This document shows positions 8,212 to 16,230 of a stretch of 29,518 bases of DNA, piece by piece (position 1 is the first letter of the stretch; each line of letters opens with the position of its first letter). The position numbers and the translations under genes are program-made. Location: positions 1 through 29,518 of the forward strand of contig JBDKJS010000151.1 of assembly GCA_039806065.1 (NCBI GenBank), read 5' to 3'. A model generated the notes under the pieces. It was not told where the DNA came from. It did not search any database and saw only the letters and a list, made by a program, of their open reading frames with translations. Source of the DNA: JBDKJS01 sp039806065. GTDB taxonomy: Bacteria; Bacteroidota; Bacteroidia; AKYH767-A; 2013-40CM-41-45.

Positions 8212-9957
8212 ATGAGTGTAGCTGGTAGTGCTTTTGATTTAAAGTTGTTTAAAAAAATATTTTTATACACAAAACCCTATAAATCCACATTGTGGCTTTG
8301 TATTTTTATGACACTACTCTTGTCAGTGTTGGGGCCGGTAAGGCCTTGGTTGGTACAATTTGCATTAGATCACTATGTGGCTAGTAAGGATGCATCAGGG
8401 TTAAGGTATATCTCAATTTGGCTGGTGGTGCTGCTCTGTTTTCAAACCGTAATGCAATATTTATATACTTATGCTACTAATTGGCTTGGTCAATCAGTCA
8501 TTCGAGACATAAGAGTGGCATTGTACAAACATATAATAAGATTGAACAATAAATTTTTTGATCATACGCCCATCGGCACATTGATAACACGGACCGTATC
8601 TGATATTGAGACCATAGCTGATGTTTTCTCAGAAGGGTTGATAGTGATAGCAGGAGATTTGTTGCAATTGATGGTTATAATAAGCTTTATGTTTTACTAT
8701 AATTGGCAATTAACTCTTGTAGCATTGGCAACTTTACCGATACTACTCTTGGCCACAAGATTTTTTCAGAAGGGAATTCGTGAATCATTCAAGGATGTAC
8801 GCATCCAAGTAGCTGCATTAAATACTTATGTTCAGGAGCATATAACAGGCATGAGTTTGGTTCAGTTGTTTAACAGGCAGCAAAAATCAATGGAAGAATT
8901 TGATGCTATTAATTTAAGGCATCGAAAAGCACATGTTAAATCGGTTTGGTACTATAGTATTTTCTTTCCCATTGTTGAAATTTTATCAGCCGTTTCTATA
9001 GGTTTAGTGGTTTGGTGGGGAGCCCGTGGGGTATTGAATGAAACAATAAGTGTAGGGGTTATCACTGCATTTATTATGTACATCAGTATGATGTTCAGGC
9101 CTATTCGTGAATTGGCTGATAAATTTAACACCCTACAAATGGGCATGGTAAGCAGTGAAAGAATTGTGAAGCTTTTGGAAACCGACCAACAAATAATCAA
9201 TTCAGGCACCTCTACGCCAACAGTGCTCAATGGCGATATTGAATTTAGCAATGTGCATTTTGAGTATGTCCCTGGCGAGGCCATTTTGAAAGGGATTAGT
9301 TTCAAGCATACATCAGGGAAAAAATTGGCATTAGTGGGTGCAACGGGTGCAGGTAAATCGTCCATTATTCAACTTATCAATAGAATGTATGAGTTTCAAT
9401 CGGGAACTATTTTAATCGATGGAAATGATATTAGGTCATATGAACTAAATAGTTTGCGTAGTAAAATAGCATTGGTTTCACAGGATGTTTTTTTGTTTAG
9501 CGATAGCATCTACCATAATGTGAGTTTACGCGATGAAAGCATTACTTTAGATCAAGTGGTGCTTGCAGCCAAGGCCATTGGGGTGCATGATTACATTAAT
9601 TCGTTGCCTGGCGGATATAATTTTAATGTATCAGAAAGGGGCGCGTTGCTTAGCGTTGGGCAGCGTCAACTTATAGCATTCTTACGAGCTTATGTTGCTA
9701 ATCCCTCTATACTAATCTTAGATGAAGCTTCAAGCAGCATTGATACCACTGCTGAGCGATTAATTCAGGAAGCTACTTTTGCCCTGACCCAAGGCCGCAC
9801 TTCAGTCATAGTAGCGCATAGATTATCCACCATTCAAGCTGCTGATGCAATTTTGGTACTAGATAAGGGGAAAATAGTTGAACAAGGAAAACATGAGCAG
9901 TTGGTGGCTAATGATGGTCCTTACAAAAAATTATTTGATGCTCAATTCAATAATTAG
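8212..9957 (+). CDS. ABC exporter half-transporter (fused permease and ATPase, MdlB/MsbA-like)
   Basis: The 581 residues form a type I exporter half: six TM helices in the first ~320 residues, then a nucleotide-binding domain. Walker A is GATGAGKS at 376-383, the signature is LSVGQ at 480-484 (the MdlB/YheH variant of LSGGQ), Walker B ends at Asp504-Glu505, and the H-loop His is 536 (VAHRLSTI). The catalytic Glu is present, so it should be an active homodimer, or a heterodimer with a partner not seen here. Candidate substrates are lipids, peptides or drugs; sequence alone does not decide. The 3' end overlaps the stop of the convergent gene at 9954. Confidence 0.92.
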   Translation: MSVAGSAFDLKLFKKIFLYTKPYKSTLWLCIFMTLLLSVLGPVRPWLVQFALDHYVASKDASGLRYISIWLVVLLCFQTVMQYLYTYATNWLGQSVIRDIRVALYKHIIRLNNKFFDHTPIGTLITRTVSDIETIADVFSEGLIVIAGDLLQLMVIISFMFYYNWQLTLVALATLPILLLATRFFQKGIRESFKDVRIQVAALNTYVQEHITGMSLVQLFNRQQKSMEEFDAINLRHRKAHVKSVWYYSIFFPIVEILSAVSIGLVVWWGARGVLNETISVGVITAFIMYISMMFRPIRELADKFNTLQMGMVSSERIVKLLETDQQIINSGTSTPTVLNGDIEFSNVHFEYVPGEAILKGISFKHTSGKKLALVGATGAGKSSIIQLINRMYEFQSGTILIDGNDIRSYELNSLRSKIALVSQDVFLFSDSIYHNVSLRDESITLDQVVLAAKAIGVHDYINSLPGGYNFNVSERGALLSVGQRQLIAFLRAYVANPSILILDEASSSIDTTAERLIQEATFALTQGRTSVIVAHRLSTIQAADAILVLDKGKIVEQGKHEQLVANDGPYKKLFDAQFNN

Positions 9958-10235
9958 AAATGTTTGTAAATGGTACCCACAAAAGCCTCTTCCATTACCA
10001 CATCTTCAACACCATTATTATTAACATGAACCAGCACTTTAGTTACAAATTCATCCACCTTTTGTACTTCCAGTTCAACATCAATTCTTGGAGATAAAAA
10101 TGGAAATCCTTTTCTGGCTATAACTTTACCTGAGGTTGTATCAATAAGTTTAACCTTAAACCCCTTTTTCAAACAGATGCGTTCCAAGGGGGGTAATACT
10201 TCTGTAGTAGGGTATCTTAATAACGCAGTTCTCAT
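9954..10235 (-). CDS. Small uncharacterised soluble protein (93 aa)
   Basis: I do not recognise the family. The protein has no signal peptide or TM helix. Its N-terminus is basic and hydrophobic (MRTALLRYPTTEVLPPLERI), followed by regularly alternating beta-like segments such as FKVKLIDTTSGKVIARKGF, FVTKVLVHVNN and VEDVVMEEAFVGTIYKHF. This suggests a compact beta-rich fold. It is monocistronic, and its TAA overlaps the TAG of the convergent ABC gene (4 nt shared). A well-spaced TAnnTTTG-type promoter lies just upstream, which supports it being a real expressed gene rather than chance. Confidence 0.7.
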   Translation of the reverse strand: MRTALLRYPTTEVLPPLERICLKKGFKVKLIDTTSGKVIARKGFPFLSPRIDVELEVQKVDEFVTKVLVHVNNNGVEDVVMEEAFVGTIYKHF

Positions 10236-10272
10236 AAGTAATCAGTTCAGTGGTGGTTAGTTCAGCTCTTAG

Positions 10273-10304
10273 CAAATATAACTTTAATAAATAGGGATTG
10301 CAAA
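10273..10304 (-). promoter_or_regulatory. Candidate promoter for the 93-aa gene
   Basis: On the minus strand TTTG (10304-10301) is followed after 20 nt by TATATTTG (10280-10273), which fits the Bacteroidota -33/-7 promoter pattern. Transcription would begin near 10267, giving a leader of about 30 nt before the ATG at 10235. A second exact -7 match, TAAATTTG, overlaps the -33 element at 10308-10301 and could act on its own. Confidence 0.5.
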
Positions 10305-10417
10305 TTTATATTCAACAACTATTAAATGAAATTATTTTTTTTTCAAAAGTTAAATTGTTGGTAGGTTCATGTTAATAATCAGCATGAGACTAAATCAATG
10401 TGGACAATTAAGGCACT

Positions 10418-10425
10418 TACTTTTG
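10418..10425 (+). promoter_or_regulatory. Candidate -7 element for the GH3/serine hydrolase gene
   Basis: TACTTTTG matches TAnnTTTG exactly and ends 18 nt before the ATG at 10444, so a leader of about 12 nt is expected. It is the same octamer as in front of truA. No clear -33 TTTG is seen at the right distance. Confidence 0.45.
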
Positions 10426-10443
10426 TAGCTCAAGTTTGCAACA

Positions 10444-13386
10444 ATGAAACCATGGATTGGAATAATAGGTGTGTTGCTGGCGGTTTTTGAACTATTGCCA
10501 ACCAATGCCCAAGAAAGGATAAAGCCTCCTTTTTATACAACAGAATCAACCATTTGGGCTGATTCTGTAATACAAACCATGACAATAGAGGAAAAGATAG
10601 GTCAAATGATCATGATGGCAGCATGGAGCAACAAAGATTCCTCGCACATTAATTACCTAAGGCAAATCATTACTGAATACCATATAGGCGGACTTATTTT
10701 TTTTCAAGGCGGGCCCATGAGGCAGGCGCTACTCACTAATGACTATCAAAAAATATCTAAAGTTCCATTACTTATAGGAATAGATGGTGAGTGGGGTTTA
10801 AGCATGCGCCTTGATAGCACCATCCGTTTTCCAAGGCAGATGACACTTGCGGCCAATGAAAGCGCAGGTGAAATGGTGTATAAGGTGGGAAAAAACATTG
10901 GCCAACAATGTAACCGGATGGGCATTCACATCAATTTTGCACCAGTGGTTGACATCAATACCAATGCGGCCAATCCCATTATAAGCACGCGCTCATTTGG
11001 AGATAACCCTCAAACAGTTTCTGCTAACGGAATTGCCTACATGAATGCATTGCATGAACAAAAAATTCTCTCATGTGCTAAGCATTTCCCCGGGCATGGA
11101 AATACGAATCAAGATTCTCATCACACACTTCCATTAATAAGTGCAAGTAAAGAAGCACTTGATAGCGTAGAACTATATCCCTTTAGGCAATTAATAGACA
11201 GTGGACTTGGAAGTCTAATGGTGGGGCATTTAAGCGTAACGGCATACGATAGTTTGGCCAATCACCCATCCACCCTCAGTAAAGAAATAGTTACAGAGCT
11301 GCTTAGAAATAGACTAAACTTTAGTGGCATTATATTTACTGATGCTTTGAACATGAAGGGCGTAAGCAATTTCTTCACTTCAGGCGAAATTGAAAAATTG
11401 GCCTTTCTTGCAGGCAATGATATTTTCCTGTACAGTGAAAGCCCCTTTCAAACCATAAAGGCCTTAAAACAAGCCATGGCAGATTCCTTGATCACTGAAA
11501 CAGCTATCAATAACAGTGTGAGAAAAATTTTATGTTGGAAATATTGGGCAGGATTACATAATTATACTCCAATAGATACGCTCCATTTGCTATCAGATTT
11601 AAATGCTACTGAAATTAAATTGCTTCAGGAAGATGCATATCATCAATCGATTACTCTGTTAAAGAATGATGGCATGGTTCCAATGAATGAAATCAACACC
11701 AAACGAACCATTTCAATAGCATTGGCCGATATTAAAAACAATGTGTTTCAAAGTAGATTAAATGATTATGCAAATATTGATTGTTTTGCATTAGCCAAAG
11801 ATGATGAACAGATGCTGTATGAGTCGTTATTAAATTTCTGTGACAATTATGATCGGGTAATTTTAAGTATTCACAACACTAGTACTAAAGCTGATAAAAA
11901 TTATGGGATCAACGAAAATCAAATCGCCTTCATAGATAGTGTAATTAAAAGGCACCAAACTATGGTTGTAGTTTTTGGCAACAGTTATGTACTTGGCACC
12001 GTACCGGGCCTTCCTAATGCCCGTGGAATATTAATTGCCTATGAAGATTTTGCGGTTACGCAAGACTTAGCTGCACAAGCTATCATGGGTGGGCGCACTA
12101 TATCAGGTAAGTTGCCAGTAGCGGTAAATGATTTTTTTAAGCGAGGCCAGCAAATCAGGCAGGATAGCGTAATACGGTTTGCTTATAGTTTGCCAGAAAA
12201 ATTGGGCATAAAATCCTCCGAGCTAGATTCCCTTTCAATCATAATTGCTGGTGCAATAGCGCAAAAGGCAATGCCAGGATGCCAACTACTGGTAGCTAAA
12301 GACGGAATAGTAATCTATAATCAATCATTTGGCTATACTACTTATGAAGATAGTTTATTGGTCAACAACCATACGGTTTATGATCTGGCTTCGCTCACTA
12401 AAATTCTTGCCACAGCACCATCCATTATGCACCTCTATGAACGGAGGCAAGTAAACTTAGAACATCAGCTTGGTAAGTATTTGGCAGGAAGTAGATATAA
12501 ACCAATAGCCAATGTAAAAATTTCTGATATGCTGTATCATCAAGCAGGGTTCAAAGCCTGGGTGCCTTTTTATAAAGATAAAATTATAGAACCCAATAAA
12601 GCACTTGAGTTTTTTAGTGATACCATCACAAGTAGTCATACTTTAGCAATAGCACAAAATTTGTATGGGATCAATTCATTAAAGGATTCGGTTTTCCAAT
12701 GGATTTGTGAACAAAAAATAGGAAGTGATCATCAGTATATTTATAGTGATTTTGGACCTATCCTGCTCGGTCGATTGGTTGAACAAGTTACCAATACAAC
12801 ATTGTCAAATTATGTGCAGTCCAATTTTTATGGGCCTTTAGGTTTGTCCAAGTTAGGTTATGCACCTTTAAGGCAATTTAGCAAGCGTCAAATTGCACCA
12901 ACATCATATGATAGCATTTTTAGAAAACAATTGATTCATGGCTACACTCATGATCCAGCAGCGGCACTTATGGGCGGTGAAGCAGGCAATGCGGGATTGT
13001 TTAGCAATGCAAATGATGTTGCTATAATTATGCAAATGTTAATGCAAGGAGGTCATTATGGAGGCAGACAATACTTTTTACCCAATACGGTAACCTATTT
13101 TACAAGTAAACAAATTGACAGTAAAAATAGACGTGGATTACTTTTCGACAAACCCAATCCTGAAGACCCACAACTTAGTCCAGTAGCTGCTGGTTGTTCT
13201 AATAGCACTTTTGGGCATCAGGGGTTTACTGGCACCTGCGCATGGGCCGATCCGGAAAATAGATTGGTGTTTGTATTTCTTTCAAACAGGGTTCATCCCA
13301 ATGAATCGAACACCTTGCTCAGTAAGTTAAACATTAGGACTGAGCTGCACCAGGTGGTTTACAATGCAATCAAGCCAATTAGGTAG
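10444..13386 (+). CDS. Secreted fusion of NagZ-type GH3 glycosidase and class C beta-lactamase-like serine hydrolase
   Basis: The 980-residue protein starts with a signal peptide (about 1-22, ending TNAQ). The first ~370 residues are a GH3 barrel of the beta-N-acetylglucosaminidase type: KHFPGHG at 213-219, the Asp224-Ser-His226 dyad loop typical of NagZ, and nucleophile Asp300 in FTDALNMKG. A GH3 C-terminal-like alpha/beta region runs to about 575. Residues ~600-975 form a penicillin-binding/AmpC-like hydrolase with S650-x-x-K653, Y767-S-D and the HQGFTG motif at 925-930. Both active sites look intact. A periplasmic role on peptidoglycan, cutting GlcNAc links and peptide or ester bonds, is inferred. 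The fusion occurs in Bacteroidota. Strict lactamase activity is unlikely to be its main job. Confidence 0.92.
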   Translation: MKPWIGIIGVLLAVFELLPTNAQERIKPPFYTTESTIWADSVIQTMTIEEKIGQMIMMAAWSNKDSSHINYLRQIITEYHIGGLIFFQGGPMRQALLTNDYQKISKVPLLIGIDGEWGLSMRLDSTIRFPRQMTLAANESAGEMVYKVGKNIGQQCNRMGIHINFAPVVDINTNAANPIISTRSFGDNPQTVSANGIAYMNALHEQKILSCAKHFPGHGNTNQDSHHTLPLISASKEALDSVELYPFRQLIDSGLGSLMVGHLSVTAYDSLANHPSTLSKEIVTELLRNRLNFSGIIFTDALNMKGVSNFFTSGEIEKLAFLAGNDIFLYSESPFQTIKALKQAMADSLITETAINNSVRKILCWKYWAGLHNYTPIDTLHLLSDLNATEIKLLQEDAYHQSITLLKNDGMVPMNEINTKRTISIALADIKNNVFQSRLNDYANIDCFALAKDDEQMLYESLLNFCDNYDRVILSIHNTSTKADKNYGINENQIAFIDSVIKRHQTMVVVFGNSYVLGTVPGLPNARGILIAYEDFAVTQDLAAQAIMGGRTISGKLPVAVNDFFKRGQQIRQDSVIRFAYSLPEKLGIKSSELDSLSIIIAGAIAQKAMPGCQLLVAKDGIVIYNQSFGYTTYEDSLLVNNHTVYDLASLTKILATAPSIMHLYERRQVNLEHQLGKYLAGSRYKPIANVKISDMLYHQAGFKAWVPFYKDKIIEPNKALEFFSDTITSSHTLAIAQNLYGINSLKDSVFQWICEQKIGSDHQYIYSDFGPILLGRLVEQVTNTTLSNYVQSNFYGPLGLSKLGYAPLRQFSKRQIAPTSYDSIFRKQLIHGYTHDPAAALMGGEAGNAGLFSNANDVAIIMQMLMQGGHYGGRQYFLPNTVTYFTSKQIDSKNRRGLLFDKPNPEDPQLSPVAAGCSNSTFGHQGFTGTCAWADPENRLVFVFLSNRVHPNESNTLLSKLNIRTELHQVVYNAIKPIR

Positions 13387-13475
13387 TATTAACAAAAGCC
13401 TATTTATAATTAAGGCTAGGAGGCCTCATGTGGGTGGCAAAATCACATTAGCTTAGGTCATTCAAAATATTGGCA

Positions 13476-14786
13476 ATGTTTAAAATACTTACATTCTTTA
13501 GCAGCAGCATTACGCTGTTTATCACCACTTTTTTTGTATTCGGAACGGACCAAGTTACCGTAGATGTAACGCATCCATCGGTTATCAAACCAGGACAAGA
13601 ATTTATCATAGAACTAACTATTGATAAGGGCAACCTAGATGGCTTTGCTCGTTTACAACAATACATCCCAGACGGATTTAATGTTTCGCCTGCGGCCACT
13701 GCAGGTGCTCAATTTACATTTGATAATCATGTTGCTAAATTTATTTGGACAGCCTTGCCAGTAGAACGCACTTTCAAAATTTCATACATGGTAATAGCAG
13801 AAGGAGGGATAGATGGAATAAAAAGTATCGATGGAATATTTTCATTTATTCGTGATGAAAAAACTGAACAATACAGCATAGAAAAAATTAATTTGCAAAT
13901 TTCAGAATTGGATGCTAAACCCAGTATTGCTGAACACTCAACCAAAGATGAGATAAACCTTGCCATTCAAAGAGAGATCGTTCAGATTATTCCAGAGCAA
14001 AATGAATACAAGGTAATATTAACCATTCAAAGAAATCCAGGAGAAACTGCAGCCACTTTCTATGATCAACTTCCCAATGGTTATACAGCCGAGGCCATTA
14101 ATATAGCCAGCAGTAAATTTGCATTTGAAAATGGAGTTGTTAAATTTTATTGGGAGCAATTGCCCGCAGACAGTATTATCCACATAAGCTACTTTGCCTC
14201 TTGTAAGAAAAAGATCCTGCATAAACCTTCTATTACAGGGATGATGGTTTATGGCGAGCCTCTAACTAATAACCCAATGATGGTCATTAACAACGGAGCC
14301 ATTAAAACCATACCTGAGGCTGAGTCAGTGAGTAAAATTTTATCGAACGAAGTAAGTAGAATAGGATCCGTTTCCGATGAAAATCCTGCACCAATGGTGG
14401 TTTCGCCCAGTCAAGATAAGGGCATTGCACCTACGCCTAATACCGCCACTTTTTCTCCATCTTCCACGAGTGGAGTAGTTGAATATAAGATCCAAATTTC
14501 AGCAACGAATAAAAGTAGCATCAAGGATGGGGTCTATTTCTTGAAGAAGTACGGATTAAATAATGAAGTTTTTCTTACAGATCATGAGGGGTGGAAAAAA
14601 TACCTTATAGGATCATTTCAAAATTATGGTGATGCGAAATTGCTTAAAAATCAAACCATTGGAAAGGTAAAGGACGCCTTTATTGTAGCTTACATGAATG
14701 GGCAGCGAATACCAATACAGCAAGCTTTAAAAGTTAATAATAGTAACTTGAGCTTTATCAATAACGTTAATGGTAAGATAAATTAA
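13476..14786 (+). CDS. Secreted protein with two homologous beta repeats and a C-terminal SPOR-like domain
   Basis: I choose the ATG at 13476 over a TTG two codons upstream; it begins a hydrophobic signal peptide (MFKILTFFSSSITLFITTFF). The 436 residues contain two related beta repeats. YIPDGF (63-68) with FDNHVAKFIWTALP (82-95) lines up with QLPNGY (198-203) with FENGVVKFYWEQLP (217-230). A Ser/Pro/Thr-rich linker leads to a SPOR-like domain at about 334-420 (EYKIQISATN, GVYFLKKYGL, KKYLIGSFQNYGDAKLL). SPOR domains bind denuded glycan strands of peptidoglycan, so this is probably a periplasmic protein tied to the cell wall. The next gene starts 5 nt after its stop, pointing to an operon pair. 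Confidence 0.75.
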   Translation: MFKILTFFSSSITLFITTFFVFGTDQVTVDVTHPSVIKPGQEFIIELTIDKGNLDGFARLQQYIPDGFNVSPAATAGAQFTFDNHVAKFIWTALPVERTFKISYMVIAEGGIDGIKSIDGIFSFIRDEKTEQYSIEKINLQISELDAKPSIAEHSTKDEINLAIQREIVQIIPEQNEYKVILTIQRNPGETAATFYDQLPNGYTAEAINIASSKFAFENGVVKFYWEQLPADSIIHISYFASCKKKILHKPSITGMMVYGEPLTNNPMMVINNGAIKTIPEAESVSKILSNEVSRIGSVSDENPAPMVVSPSQDKGIAPTPNTATFSPSSTSGVVEYKIQISATNKSSIKDGVYFLKKYGLNNEVFLTDHEGWKKYLIGSFQNYGDAKLLKNQTIGKVKDAFIVAYMNGQRIPIQQALKVNNSNLSFINNVNGKIN

Positions 14787-14791
14787 AAGCA

Positions 14792-16120
14792 TTGATAAAA
14801 TTTAATATTTGTATTCTTTTTTTATTGTTGGCAGCAAGTAGCCTAACAGCTCAAGATGACTCGTTGCCTAAAAGAAGGTATACCCCAGCTATAGGATTGG
14901 GCCGTGGGTTAGTATATTTTATTGGGGATATCGGACATAAACGCTATGATAGTCCAATAAATACACATGGCGCTTGGCAATTAGAGTTAGAAGCCTATAA
15001 GATGGGAAAATTATCCTTGAATCTGTTTTTAATTAATGGTACGTCAAATGGTACAGATGATTACAGCGGTTACAAAATTAATTATAAATCTAAATTTGTA
15101 ACTGAAGGCCTTTCATTAAGATACGATTTCGATAGTCAACATCAAACAAATACAATAGTTCCATTCATAGGTGCTGGTGTGGGTTTCATTGTGCATTCAA
15201 CAAAAGTGGATATGAAAGATGCTGAAGGCCGCCAATATAATTATTGGACTGATGGAACCATAAGATCAATGGCACAACAAGATCCTGCTGCCAGTACAGC
15301 TACCGTAATTTATCGAGATTACCGTTACGAAACCGATGTGACCACACTTGACTCAATAGGTAAGTTTAACAAATCGAGTTTGACCATTCCTATTTCAATA
15401 GGTGTAAAAATGAAGCTAAGCAGTAGGATAGATATTTTATTTAATGGAACCATGCACTTAGTTCAATCCGATTTTTTTGATGCATTGAGTGCCAAAGAAA
15501 ATAAATCATGGGTGCCGGTAAATGATGCCAATGATAGATTGTTTCTAACCACCGCCACTTGTAGATTTAGAATAGGTGCTCCGAGAGACACGCCCAAGCC
15601 AAAGAAGTATAAGTCGATCGATTATAAGGACATAGATTTTGAAGCTTTGGCCCGTGAGGATGCCGATGCAGATGGCGTATCAGATTTCATTGACCACAGT
15701 AATGAAGACTCGATCAAGGCAAGTGTAGATGCAAAAGGAGTAGCCATCGATAGTGATGGAGATGGGGTGCCGGATTATAAGGATGCAGAGCCTGCTACAC
15801 TCCCTGGAAGCTTGGTTACTCTGGATGGGAAAACATTTACTGATGAGATGCTTGCCGAGAAAGCTAAGCGTGATTCAATGGCCGAGGGCAATGTGGTGCT
15901 TAAAGAATATTTAAAAGTAGTGGATAAATTAAAATCACCCACGGGCAATAAGTCAAAACCAGTGGGTATCCCATTAGATTTTATACAATTTGACAAAGAT
16001 GCCAATGGCGTGATTGCTCCAAAAGAAATAACTGAGGCCATTGATACGTTTTTAGATGGAAAGCTTAATTTAAGCACCCGCAAATTTTATGAGCTAATAG
16101 ATTTTTACTTCCAGCAATAG
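14792..16120 (+). CDS. Outer-membrane beta-barrel protein with TSP3 and EF-hand-like calcium motifs
   Basis: The 442-residue protein starts at a TTG. The next in-frame stop upstream is at 14774, no ATG lies between, and the resulting signal peptide (IKFNICILFLLLAASSLTAQ) is excellent. A beta-barrel-like region (about 25-265) shows alternating strands such as VPFIGAGVGFIVHS and LTIPISIGVKMKLS. It is followed by thrombospondin type 3-like repeats DADADGVSDFID (about 290) and DSDGDGVPDYKD (about 320). An EF-hand-like loop, FDKDANGVIAPKEI, lies near residue 400. Bacteroidota use TSP3 motifs between barrels and OmpA domains, but no OmpA peptidoglycan-binding signature is seen here. The upstream partner supplies a possible wall-binding SPOR domain instead, which would be a neat division of labour (inference). 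Confidence 0.75.
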   Translation: MIKFNICILFLLLAASSLTAQDDSLPKRRYTPAIGLGRGLVYFIGDIGHKRYDSPINTHGAWQLELEAYKMGKLSLNLFLINGTSNGTDDYSGYKINYKSKFVTEGLSLRYDFDSQHQTNTIVPFIGAGVGFIVHSTKVDMKDAEGRQYNYWTDGTIRSMAQQDPAASTATVIYRDYRYETDVTTLDSIGKFNKSSLTIPISIGVKMKLSSRIDILFNGTMHLVQSDFFDALSAKENKSWVPVNDANDRLFLTTATCRFRIGAPRDTPKPKKYKSIDYKDIDFEALAREDADADGVSDFIDHSNEDSIKASVDAKGVAIDSDGDGVPDYKDAEPATLPGSLVTLDGKTFTDEMLAEKAKRDSMAEGNVVLKEYLKVVDKLKSPTGNKSKPVGIPLDFIQFDKDANGVIAPKEITEAIDTFLDGKLNLSTRKFYELIDFYFQQ

Positions 16121-16192
16121 GGTCTTACAGCGGAAGTGTAATAAAACCAATATTTATTGCTTAACCATCTCATATTCGATTGGTAAAAATGT

Positions 16193-16213
16193 AGAGCACC
16201 AAAAGTGTGCTCT
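16193..16213 (+). promoter_or_regulatory. Stem-loop just upstream of the hybrid kinase start
   Basis: AGAGCAC (16193-16199) and GTGCTCT (16207-16213) pair perfectly across a 7-nt CAAAAGT loop, ending 17 nt before the ATG at 16231. There is no T-run after it, so it is not a typical intrinsic terminator. It could be an operator dyad or a leader hairpin near the ribosome landing site. Confidence 0.4.
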
Positions 16214-16230
16214 TAAAATGCATTTACAAT

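Noticed and set aside
8952..9365. Minus-strand ORF of 137 codons
   Set aside because: It is antisense to the ABC transporter, covering its Walker A region, and has no independent support.
9649..9663. LSVGQ instead of LSGGQ in the ABC signature, as a possible defect
   Set aside because: This variant is normal in MdlB/YheH-type exporters and the catalytic Glu and His are present.
13396..13417. AGCCT/AGGCT inverted repeat after the GH3 fusion gene
   Set aside because: The stem is only 5 bp with an 11-nt loop and no T-run follows; too weak to call a terminator.
13470..13475. TTG start two codons before the SPOR-like protein ATG
   Set aside because: The ATG at 13476 gives the same signal peptide and is the more usual start codon.
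16207..16230. GTG start for an eight-codon longer hybrid kinase
   Set aside because: It lies inside the stem-loop, and the receiver fold begins right at ATG 16231.
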